The position numbers and the translations under genes were made by a program. 64,000 nucleotides of DNA from positions 18,369 to 82,368 of the forward strand of contig JAEETP010000004.1 in assembly GCA_016290415.1 (NCBI GenBank), read 5' to 3'. Below the pieces are notes generated by a model, which was given only the letters and a program-made list of their open reading frames with translations, did not search any database and was not told the origin of the DNA. The stretch is from Bacteroidales bacterium (GTDB taxonomy: Bacteria; Bacteroidota; Bacteroidia; Bacteroidales; UBA932). Position 1 is the stretch's first letter; each line of letters opens with the position of its first letter. Shown here one piece after another: positions 44,580-51,861 of the stretch.

Positions 44580-45510
44580 TGTTGTCTATGGTGCGCTCCA
44601 GCAGCAGGGCGCGGGCCTCGTTGCTGGTCCAGGCGACGTGGGGCGAGAGACTTGCCCGCTCTGGATGCTGCAGGTGAAGCAGCGGATTGTCTGCCGGCAG
44701 CGGCTCTTTGGTGAAGACATCCAGCCCGGCTCCGGCAATCGTGCCTGCGTCCAGCGCAGCCGCCAGATCCGCCTCGTTTACAATGCCGCCGCGGCCCACA
44801 TTGATAAGGATGGCCGTGGGCTTCATCATCTTAAGTTCGGGGGCGCCAATCAGGCCGCGGGTGCGGTCGTTAAGCGGCGCGTGTATCGACACTATGTCGC
44901 TGGTTTTCAGCAACTCTTCCAGCGACAGGGAAGGGTAGTCCTTGCAGTGGCCGGTGCCCGAGGTAGAGAAGTAGGTCACCTTCATCCCGAAAGCCTGCGC
45001 CACGCACGCCACGCGGCTGCCGATTCGGCCCATACCTATAATGCCAATCTGCTTGCCGGCCAGCTGCGGCCAGGGGCGGGTGACATCGGTGAAAAGACCC
45101 GATGCCGTCCACGCGCCGCTCTTTGCAAAACTGTCCCAGTCGGGGCCGTGACTAAGCAGCGCAAAGATGTGCATAAAGGTCACATTCATCACACTCTCGG
45201 ATGAATAATCGTCCACATTCCGCACTGCGATTCCGCGATCTGCCGCCGCTTTCAGGTCAATATTATTCACGCCCGTCGCAGTCACGCAAATCAGTTTTAA
45301 TTGCGGCGCAACGGCCATAATATCACCGTTTATAACAACCTTGTTACTAAGGGCGATCTCGGCATCTCTCAGACGTTCCGCCGTCTGATCCGGGGCCGTG
45401 CGGCCATAAACCTCCAGCGTCCCGAACTCGCGAAGGCGTCCGGCAATCCCGGCCTCCTCCAAATAAGCGCCGCCGCCCAGCGTGTCGGCATCCAGAATCA
45501 CAATCTTCAT
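44560..45510 (-). CDS. D-2-hydroxyacid dehydrogenase
   Basis: A 316-residue NAD-dependent D-2-hydroxyacid dehydrogenase (hydroxypyruvate reductase / lactate-type). Seen: LKLICVTATGVNNIDLKAA, the NAD-binding IGIIGMGRIGSRVACVAQAFG, VSIHAPLNDRT, NVGRGGIVNE with the catalytic Arg region and SLSPHVAWTS with the catalytic His. The ATG at 45510 starts MKIVILDAD, the usual N-terminus; a longer frame to 45711 adds non-family sequence. Its 3' end overlaps the LytTR gene by 20 bases on the other strand. The exact substrate cannot be told from sequence. Confidence 0.88.
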   Translation of the reverse strand: MKIVILDADTLGGGAYLEEAGIAGRLREFGTLEVYGRTAPDQTAERLRDAEIALSNKVVINGDIMAVAPQLKLICVTATGVNNIDLKAAADRGIAVRNVDDYSSESVMNVTFMHIFALLSHGPDWDSFAKSGAWTASGLFTDVTRPWPQLAGKQIGIIGMGRIGSRVACVAQAFGMKVTYFSTSGTGHCKDYPSLSLEELLKTSDIVSIHAPLNDRTRGLIGAPELKMMKPTAILINVGRGGIVNEADLAAALDAGTIAGAGLDVFTKEPLPADNPLLHLQHPERASLSPHVAWTSNEARALLLERTIDNIKNFLG

Positions 45511-45699
45511 ATACAAATAGTGTTTAGTTGCGTAAAGGTAGTAAAAATAACTAATCCGCACCTTTTGCCCAAGAATCCCCTGGGGGCATTTGCCCTTTCC
45601 GTCAGAGCTGCTGATTCCATAAGGGTTTAGTCGGGAAATCGACTGCTTCTGGTAACGGGCCGGCGGGACGGAAGTTGGCGGGCTGGCAGGAAGACGGTT

Positions 45700-45930
45700 T
45701 ATGAAGCGCACGCATGCCCTTGCCGGACAAACGTCTTGCCGTGGGCTAGGTGCGCATACGAAACAAAATGCCAGGCTCCGGAAGAAAACAGTTTTAGATG
45801 AGCACGCCGTTCCATCTCTGAGTGGACCTGGAGCGGGGTGGCGGTGCTCATACCCCCGATATCGGCCCTATGCGCACGGGACCCCTCGCCAAACGATCGC
45901 CCCGCGGGCCTCTGCGTGCGCATCAAACTC
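45700..45930. repeat. REP-like repeats left of the transposase
   Basis: Two related units lie here: about 45719-45765 (TTGCCGGACAAACG ... GTGCGCATACGAAAC) and 45881-45928 (CTCGCCAAACG ... GTGCGCATCAAAC). Each ends in GTGCGCAT. The second forms an inverted pair with ATGCGCAC at about 45870, giving a hairpin-type REP. The same elements recur right of the transposase. The rest of 45511-45995 holds no gene. Confidence 0.65.
45833..45895 (+). repeat. 63-bp direct repeat, left copy
   Basis: From GCGGGGTGGCGGTGCTCAT through the palindromic CCGATATCGG to CTCGCCAAACG, 62 of 63 bases match 47192-47254. The two copies lie in the same orientation 1.36 kb apart and bracket the transposase gene. Confidence 0.8.
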
Positions 45931-46009
45931 TTTTTTGCAAGACCGAAGGATTATTCCCATATTTGTATAGTAAGTTTTCATCCGAAGTCATCGTTTGGGT
46001 GGCGGGAGA

Positions 46010-46930
46010 ATGAGGCGAACGAAAACGATGAACATACACTACTACCATATTTGCGCCAATGGCGCCGATGTCCGCGATTTCATAATAAGCCGCAAAGACT
46101 ATTACGCAGCTTTCAATCTGATTGCTGTGTGCGCTGCCAACACCAAGGTCACAATCCTCTCATTCTCACTTGAGGACAGCCATCCTCACATATTCCTAAG
46201 TGGTAGTCCGGAGGCCGTGGCCCAGTTCAAAACCCTCTTTGAACAGCTTTATTCAAAATATGTTTCGGCCACCCGCGGCGGCGGTACCGGCTTCGTGTTC
46301 CATTGCGAATTATATCCGGTGACCGACAATCAGTATCTTACAAGAGTGGCGACTTACACCATTATCCAGCCCACCAAAGATGGCAAGCCCGTTCTCTTTT
46401 TTGACTACCCCTGGGGCACCGGATCCCTCTACTTCAGGAGGGCGAACCGTACGCCAATTTGGTATTATGACGATGCGGGTAATATCCACACACCCAAGCG
46501 GTTTGGGGACCTCCCGGCAAGAGAGAGGCGGAACATTCTTCACACCCGCCGGTTTTCTATTCCCAACGACTGGCTTGTCTGCAATGGATATATCTTGCCA
46601 TCCAACTATGTGGATGTAAAGGCATTCGAGGCCATATATCAAACCCATAACAGATATCGGGTTTTTATTGCCAGTCCGGCTAGGATAGAAGATGAACTCA
46701 AAGCAAGAATGGCGGAGCAGCGCGGAATCACAATGGAAGATATGGAGGCCCGACGACTTTGCAGCGAGCTCTGCAAACAAATGTTTTTCACCCGTGACAC
46801 ACGCAAGTTGTCGGCCACCGAGAGGATTCGTCTTGCTCAGGCTCTCCGCCGCCAGCACCGCCTGACTTACAGGCAGATAGCGACACTGGTCCACCTTCCC
46901 GAAACCGAAATACGAGCCTACGCACACTGA
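46010..46930 (+). CDS. REP-associated tyrosine transposase-like protein (HUH, RAYT-type)
   Basis: About 306 residues. The N-terminal 120 look like a single-strand HUH nuclease of the Y1 transposase family: YYHICANGADVRDFI at the start, the metal-binding SHPHIFLSG (HUH), and the candidate nucleophile helix LFEQLYSKYVSATRGGG, followed by FHCELYPV. The C-terminal part (LSATERIRLAQALRRQHRLT, then YRQIATLVHLPETEIRAYAH) is a helix-turn-helix. Such proteins (RAYTs) move or maintain REP elements, and REP-like repeats lie on both sides. The start is uncertain: ATG at 46010 or 46028, the latter closer to where family similarity begins. It is not an insertion sequence with terminal repeats, as the family is usually domesticated and single-copy. 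Confidence 0.75.
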   Translation: MRRTKTMNIHYYHICANGADVRDFIISRKDYYAAFNLIAVCAANTKVTILSFSLEDSHPHIFLSGSPEAVAQFKTLFEQLYSKYVSATRGGGTGFVFHCELYPVTDNQYLTRVATYTIIQPTKDGKPVLFFDYPWGTGSLYFRRANRTPIWYYDDAGNIHTPKRFGDLPARERRNILHTRRFSIPNDWLVCNGYILPSNYVDVKAFEAIYQTHNRYRVFIASPARIEDELKARMAEQRGITMEDMEARRLCSELCKQMFFTRDTRKLSATERIRLAQALRRQHRLTYRQIATLVHLPETEIRAYAH

Positions 46931-47004
46931 TACACTTTGAGTCCCAGCCATACCCTACGGCGGAGTTTCGTGATTGGATTGGATCGCCGCCGGTGTGCAA
47001 ACCA

Positions 47005-47390
47005 ACTCTCGCCAGACGGGCCTCTGGCAGGCATATGCGTGCGCATCCCGAACGAAAATCGGGAGACCACGATGTTCGCCCGTGTTTTCACGACATAATG
47101 GGAGAAATACGAGAATCCTCCAATGCACGCAGTCAATTTGGCGAAAACCGTTTGGGATGCGCACGGGAAGGCATCTTAGAAGGGCTCTGGGGCGGGGTGG
47201 CGGTGCTCATACCCCCGATATCGGCCCTACGCGCACGGGACCCCTCGCCAAACGGGCCTCTCGCAGGCATATGCGTGCGCATCGCGAACGAAATCCTCCC
47301 ATCTAGGGGGCAATAGTTATGAGTGGGCACGCCAACCTTTGCCAAACGAGCGTCTCGCGAGTCTCCCGGTGCGCATCCCAAGCGAAAAAC
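47005..47390. repeat. REP-like repeat cluster right of the transposase
   Basis: Three units in one orientation: about 47005-47060 (CTCGCCAGACGGGCCTCTGG ... GTGCGCATCCCGAACGAAAA), 47240-47292 (CTCGCCAAACGGGCCTCTCG ... GTGCGCATCGCGAACGAAA) and 47331-47390 (TTGCCAAACGAGCGTCTCGC ... GTGCGCATCCCAAGCGAAA). Inverted half-units GGGATGCGCAC (about 47155) and ACGCGCAC (about 47229) allow hairpins. A weaker piece lies near 47460 (CCGTGCGCATACC). No gene is seen here. Confidence 0.65.
47192..47254 (+). repeat. 63-bp direct repeat, right copy
   Basis: Right copy of the repeat at 45833-45895, differing only at one position (C for T in the CCTAYGCGCACG part). Confidence 0.8.
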
Positions 47391-47865
47391 CTCTTCCCTG
47401 CGGATAATTGACTGGGATAAGCACGAAACCTTACGTTAAAGGAACGTGTTTCCACCATATCCGTGCGCATACCGTGTAATTGTGAGATGGACTCGAGATG
47501 ACGTCAGGGTAAAGGGCTGCGCAACCGAACAATGGTGTCGAGCTGTATCCGCTTTTGCCAGTGAATGACCATAAATGAACCTTGATTATTTTCTCATGAG
47601 CGAAATTATTCGTAATTTAGCATAATTATACGCGTGCAAGAGCAGCTTGAATGACGGTTATTTTGCCGCTGGAATATGTAATTGGCTCATTCCCAAATCG
47701 GTATAGAGATTGGGATGAACTGGGACTTTGTGTCTGACTACACAGAGAGCTTTTTTATACGCGCGCGAGCGCGCTCCCTCCTGAGCGCCCGCGCGAGAGT
47801 GAAAGAAAAATCCTTCCCGGCGTAGAGCTCGCGTAGGCGCTAAAAGAGAAAAACCTAATTAAGGG
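47391..47865 (+). promoter_or_regulatory. Untranslated leader of the capsule operon
   Basis: A 475-base stretch without a gene between the REP cluster and upxY. It contains an imperfect hairpin around 47682-47718 (TTCCCAA / TTGGGAT), the terminator-like hairpin at 47726-47756, and a GC-rich hairpin GCGCTC-CCTCCT-GAGCGC at 47771-47788 within an alternating GCGCGC tract. Long structured leaders before UpxY genes are where these antiterminators act in Bacteroides capsule loci. I see no clear promoter box and no long inverted repeats of an invertible promoter. Confidence 0.5.
47726..47756 (+). terminator. Attenuator-like terminator in the upxY leader
   Basis: CTTTGTGT (47726-47733) pairs with ACACAGAG (47740-47747), one G-U, loop CTGACT, followed by AGC and six T. 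It lies 110 bases before upxY, with no gene upstream on this strand that it could end, so it fits an attenuator relieved by UpxY. Confidence 0.6.
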
Positions 47866-48411
47866 ATGAAAAACGACAATTTGGATACAGTCCGCTGGTA
47901 CGTGATGCGTGCCTACAAGAATGAGAAGAAAGCGGAGGAGGTGCTCAGCGCCCCCGGTGGGCTAGAGTTTTTCATTGCCAAGCAATATGCGGTGCGGGAG
48001 TATCACGGTGTCAAAAGCAAGCACCTGGTGCCGGCAATCCCCGGCCTGGTGTTCGTCCACGCCGGCCACGACCAAATCGTAGATTTCAAGCAGCGGGGTA
48101 ATAACTTCTTGCAGTTCGTCATCTTGAAGAAAAGCAGCGGCCCGGAGTACCTCACCGTACCCGACTCCCAGATGGACAATTTCATAAAGGTCGCAAGCCG
48201 CTATGACATAGAAACGGCATACCTCCTCCCGGACGAGGTAGACCTTAGTGCCGGCACGCGCGTGCGCATCCTCGGCGGCCCGTTCAATGGGGTGGAAGGG
48301 GTGTTTATGCGCGTCAGCGGCAAGCGCAACCGCCGCCTGCTAGTGCAGCTGGAAGGCATCACCACCCTGGCCACGGAGATCAGCCCGGAATTGATAGAAG
48401 TGATAAGATAG
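47866..48411 (+). CDS. UpxY-family transcription antiterminator (NusG-like)
   Basis: A 181-residue NusG paralogue, first gene of the capsule operon. The NGN domain begins WYVMRAYKNEKKAEEVLS and contains the loop GVKSKHLVPAIPGLVFVHA. The C-terminal KOW domain has DLSAGTRVRILGGPFNGVEG and VQLEG. UpxY proteins bind RNA polymerase in the 5' leader of their own capsule operon and prevent early termination. The terminator-like hairpin at 47726-47756 is the likely target. Its stop is directly followed by the start of cpsB. No UpxZ inhibitor gene follows, unlike in B. fragilis loci. Confidence 0.9.
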   Translation: MKNDNLDTVRWYVMRAYKNEKKAEEVLSAPGGLEFFIAKQYAVREYHGVKSKHLVPAIPGLVFVHAGHDQIVDFKQRGNNFLQFVILKKSSGPEYLTVPDSQMDNFIKVASRYDIETAYLLPDEVDLSAGTRVRILGGPFNGVEGVFMRVSGKRNRRLLVQLEGITTLATEISPELIEVIR

Positions 48412-49086
48412 ATGTGTTTATTTAGAAAACATAGCGCCAATCTGGCGGAGGTGTTCAGCGGATATACCGACTGGCACTGCCACATTCTGCCGGGCGTGGA
48501 CGACGGCATCCAGACTATGGACGATGCTCTGGCTGTGCTTAGGCAATACGACGAGTGGGGCGTAAGCGATGTGTGGCTGACCCCGCACATTATGGAGGAT
48601 ATTCCCAATACAACCGCGGCGCTGAAAGCTCGCTTTGAGGAGTTGAAGCAGGCCTATACCGGTTCCGTGAGCCTCCACTTGGCAGCGGAGAATATGATGG
48701 ATAACCTTTTTGAGGAGAGGCTGGCGGCGGGCGACCTGCTGCCCATCGGCCCCAAGGGTGACCACCTGCTGGTGGAAACCAGCTACTTTAACCCGCCTAT
48801 GGACCTTTGGGGTACCATAGACAAGATTAAGGAGAAAGGCTATAAACCCATCTTGGCTCACCCGGAGCGGTATGTCTATATGACCTACGACGACTACGAC
48901 CGTCTCAAAGCAAAGGGCGTGTTGTTCCAGATGAATCTGTTCTCGCAGGCTGGCGCCTATGGAAAATTTGCCCAAAAGAGGGTGAAACGCCTCCGTGAGA
49001 AGCACTACTACGACATCAGCGGCACCGACCTGCACCGACTGAAAATGCTCGCCGCCAAATGGCCGGCGCCCATCCATACAATCTAA
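48412..49086 (+). CDS. CpsB/YwqE-type tyrosine-protein phosphatase (PHP fold)
   Basis: A 224-residue manganese-dependent phosphatase of the PHP superfamily that removes phosphate from the tyrosine-rich tail of the capsule kinase (Wzc/CpsD). Metal-binding motifs: TDWHCHILPGVDDG at the N-terminus, the TPHIME segment, LAHPERY and ISGTDLHRL. It lies directly after upxY, and its partner wzc is three genes on. Confidence 0.88.
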   Translation: MCLFRKHSANLAEVFSGYTDWHCHILPGVDDGIQTMDDALAVLRQYDEWGVSDVWLTPHIMEDIPNTTAALKARFEELKQAYTGSVSLHLAAENMMDNLFEERLAAGDLLPIGPKGDHLLVETSYFNPPMDLWGTIDKIKEKGYKPILAHPERYVYMTYDDYDRLKAKGVLFQMNLFSQAGAYGKFAQKRVKRLREKHYYDISGTDLHRLKMLAAKWPAPIHTI

Positions 49087-49100
49087 CCCGACTGAACTAT

Positions 49101-51008
49101 ATGACCCTCAAGAGTCTTTTCAATAAGGTTTCCAACACATACCTGAGGCGCGAGATAATCTTTGCAGCCGACATATTGCTGTCGCTGGCGGCATCGCTCA
49201 TAATGATTTTCGGCACCGCAGCCATACTGAACTACAAGTTCTACGGCCCCGGCTGGCTTATGATTTATCTGGGCACCGCGCTGGTGGCATCCATAGCGAT
49301 GTTCCTGATCACGCGCACCCCCCGCATAATTATCCGCCATCTTAGCGTCAAAGACTTCGGCCCATTCCTGCTGGCATCGGCGGTCAAGGGCATCGCCATT
49401 TTGATTGCTATGACCATTATGCACTTCTGGTCAAAGCTGCTTCTCCTTTTGGTATTGCTGGATGTGCTGCTCACCTTCCTGTTCCTGGTAGGGGTTCGTC
49501 TGGTGATGATAGCCGGATACGACTATCTCAACCGCAAGTTACTGGAGCGGTATCCCAAACAGCGCATTCTCATCTACTCCACTGGCGACAAGAGCGTAGC
49601 TGCCGTCAAGCGGCTTCAGAACTCCAAGCACTACGACATCAAGGGCTTCATAGAGCGTGGCAGCCACTCCAAATACATCCTGGAACAGCTTCCGGTTTAC
49701 GCTTTCAGCAACACCGATGACCTGGACAGAAACGTCCGCAACCGCGACATAGAGGCGATACTCTTTGCCAAGGACACCGACGCCCAGGCAGAGGAGGATG
49801 GACTTATCAAATACTGCACCGGCCGTGGCATAAAAACCCTCATCATCCCCAGCGTGGACGAGGTAGAAGACGGACAGCCGCTGCTGCACCCCCGCGAGGT
49901 CAAGCTGGAAGACCTGCTGGGCCGCAAGGAGATAGTCATCTCTATGGATGCAATCCGCGCCAATATGCAGGGCAAGACAGTGCTTGTCACCGGCGCCGCC
50001 GGCAGCATTGGCAGCGAGCTGGTGCGCCAGCTCTCCCAGTTCGGCATCAACAAAGTCATTCTTTACGATAATGCCGAAACCCCTATGCACAACCTCCGGC
50101 TGGAGTTGGAAGATAAATATCCCAACCTGAATTTTGTGCCGGTAATAGGCAGCGTGCGGCATCCGGAGCGGCTGGACTATGCCTTCCGCCGCTGGCGTCC
50201 GCAGATAGTGTTTCACGCCGCCGCCTACAAGCACGTCCCGCTTATGGAAGAGAACCCGTGCGAGGCTGTGCTTGCAAATGTATATGGCTCCCGCAACGTC
50301 GCCGAGAAGTGCCTGGAATATGACGTCGACCAGATGGTGATGATATCCACAGACAAGGCCGTGAATCCCACCAACATTATGGGCTGCACCAAACGCCTTG
50401 CAGAGATATATGTTCAGAGTCTGGGCCTGGCGGTACAGAATGGAGAAATCAAGGGTAAGACCAAATTTGTGACAACCCGCTTCGGCAATGTGCTGGGCAG
50501 CAACGGAAGTGTAATACCCCGCTTCCGTGAGCAGATAGCCAAGGGTGGCCCCGTGACTGTGACGCACCCCGACATCAACCGCTTCTTTATGACCATACCG
50601 GAGGCCTGCCGTCTGGTGATGGAGGCTGCCACAATGAGCACCGGCTGCCAGATATTCGTGTTCGATATGGGTAAGCCCGTCAAGATAGACAGCCTTGCCC
50701 GACGTATGATACAGCTGGCAGGGTTCACTCCCGACAAGGACATCAAGATAGAATACACCGGCCTGCGTCCGGGTGAGAAACTCTACGAAGAAGTTCTGGC
50801 TAACGACGAAAATACCCTCCCTGCGTTCCACGAACGCATCCGCATAGCCAAAGTGCGGGAGTACCCCTTTGAAGAGGCTGCGGGCTATATCGCCAGGCTA
50901 GAAGACCTGGCCCGTAAAGTCAATATCCCAGAGATGGTGAAACTTATGAAAGAGATAGTCCCGGAATACAAAAGCGAAAATTCGGAATTTGCATCTTTTG
51001 ACAAATAA
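49101..51008 (+). CDS. CapD/WbpM-type nucleotide-sugar 4,6-dehydratase, membrane-bound
   Basis: A 635-residue protein. Four hydrophobic helices occupy about 20-130, then a first Rossmann-like domain (RILIYSTGDKSVAAVKRLQN), then the catalytic short-chain dehydrogenase domain with VTGAAGSIGSELVRQL, HAAAYKHVPLMEENP and STDKAVNPTNIMGCTKRLAE, where Met-Lys replaces the usual Tyr-Lys, as in the FlaA1/PglF/WbpM family. It converts UDP-GlcNAc to the 4-keto-6-deoxy sugar for capsule repeat units. I use the ATG at 49101 (MTLKSLFNKV); the longer frame overlaps cpsB. Full length. Confidence 0.9.
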   Translation: MTLKSLFNKVSNTYLRREIIFAADILLSLAASLIMIFGTAAILNYKFYGPGWLMIYLGTALVASIAMFLITRTPRIIIRHLSVKDFGPFLLASAVKGIAILIAMTIMHFWSKLLLLLVLLDVLLTFLFLVGVRLVMIAGYDYLNRKLLERYPKQRILIYSTGDKSVAAVKRLQNSKHYDIKGFIERGSHSKYILEQLPVYAFSNTDDLDRNVRNRDIEAILFAKDTDAQAEEDGLIKYCTGRGIKTLIIPSVDEVEDGQPLLHPREVKLEDLLGRKEIVISMDAIRANMQGKTVLVTGAAGSIGSELVRQLSQFGINKVILYDNAETPMHNLRLELEDKYPNLNFVPVIGSVRHPERLDYAFRRWRPQIVFHAAAYKHVPLMEENPCEAVLANVYGSRNVAEKCLEYDVDQMVMISTDKAVNPTNIMGCTKRLAEIYVQSLGLAVQNGEIKGKTKFVTTRFGNVLGSNGSVIPRFREQIAKGGPVTVTHPDINRFFMTIPEACRLVMEAATMSTGCQIFVFDMGKPVKIDSLARRMIQLAGFTPDKDIKIEYTGLRPGEKLYEEVLANDENTLPAFHERIRIAKVREYPFEEAAGYIARLEDLARKVNIPEMVKLMKEIVPEYKSENSEFASFDK

Positions 51009-51020
51009 ACAACAACAGAT

Positions 51021-51857
51021 ATGAAACTTTACACTAAACTTTTGCTGGCAATAGGCATAATTGCGGTGGCATCCTGCGCCACGCCCAGGGATATCGCCTA
51101 TTTCCAGGACATCAATGGCGAGACCTCCATCAAGGCAGACAAAGCCGAGCCGATACGGCTCAAGCCGATGGACCAGATTTCTATCATCGTGAACAGCCGC
51201 GACCCGCAAGTGACAGCTATGTTCAATTTGCCGTATTACTCCAACCGTATCGGCCAGACACAGTCTATGTCAGACGCAATGACAAGCGGAGGTGCTTCGT
51301 CGTCTCAGGGAATGTCAGGATACACCGTAGACAGCCAAGGTTACATAGATTTCCCTGTGCTGGGATTGATCCAAGTCGGTGGCCTCACCCGCGAGGAGGT
51401 CACTGAAAAAATCAAAGAAGAACTTTTGGACAGCCGCCAAATCAAGGACCCGGTGGTAACGGTGGAGTTTATGAACCTGGGATTTGCCGTGCTGGGCGAG
51501 GTGACCCGTCCCGGCCGCTATAAGATAGACCGCGACCGGTTTACGGTGCTGGATGCACTGGCCCTGGCAGGAGACCTCACCATTAACGGCCGTCGCAGCG
51601 ATGTGATGCTGATCCGTCACGACGGTAACAAAGACCACGCATACTATCTGAACCTGTTGGATTCCAAGGAACTCTACGCATCCCCCGCCTTCTATGTAGA
51701 GCAGGGCGACGTGATATACGTGACACCCAGCGACAAGCGGATGAGGGAATCCACCGTAAATGGCAACAATGTCCGCAGCGCTTCATTCTGGTTCTCGCTG
51801 GCGTCACTGCTCACTTCTACGGCAGTGCTGGTACTCAGATTCATACCTAACATCTAG
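51021..51857 (+). CDS. Wza-like polysaccharide export lipoprotein
   Basis: A 278-residue outer-membrane lipoprotein (Cys at residue 19, ASCA). Polysaccharide export domain about 45-140 (LKPMDQISIIVNSRDPQVTA, then GYTVDSQGYIDFPVLGLIQVGG), followed by a SLBB domain (VLGEVTRPGRYKIDRDRFTVLDAL). A C-terminal hydrophobic helix (SASFWFSLASLLTSTAVLVL) is typical of the short Bacteroidota form. It partners with the Wzc kinase next door, four bases away. Confidence 0.9.
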   Translation: MKLYTKLLLAIGIIAVASCATPRDIAYFQDINGETSIKADKAEPIRLKPMDQISIIVNSRDPQVTAMFNLPYYSNRIGQTQSMSDAMTSGGASSSQGMSGYTVDSQGYIDFPVLGLIQVGGLTREEVTEKIKEELLDSRQIKDPVVTVEFMNLGFAVLGEVTRPGRYKIDRDRFTVLDALALAGDLTINGRRSDVMLIRHDGNKDHAYYLNLLDSKELYASPAFYVEQGDVIYVTPSDKRMRESTVNGNNVRSASFWFSLASLLTSTAVLVLRFIPNI

Positions 51858-51861
51858 AAAA

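Noticed and set aside
46010..46930. A complete insertion sequence
   Set aside because: No terminal inverted repeats or target duplications; flanks are REP-like units.
45700..47390. CRISPR array from the repeated units
   Set aside because: Units are irregularly spaced, vary in sequence and form hairpins with partial inverted copies; no regular repeat-spacer order and no cas genes.
47682..47718. Inverted repeat as an invertible capsule promoter
   Set aside because: The arms are short and imperfect (TTCCCAA/TTGGGAT), only about 13 bases apart, and enclose no promoter; a hairpin is simpler.
49539..50831. 430-codon minus-strand frame
   Set aside because: Antisense shadow of the CapD-type dehydratase, which has all its motifs on the plus strand.
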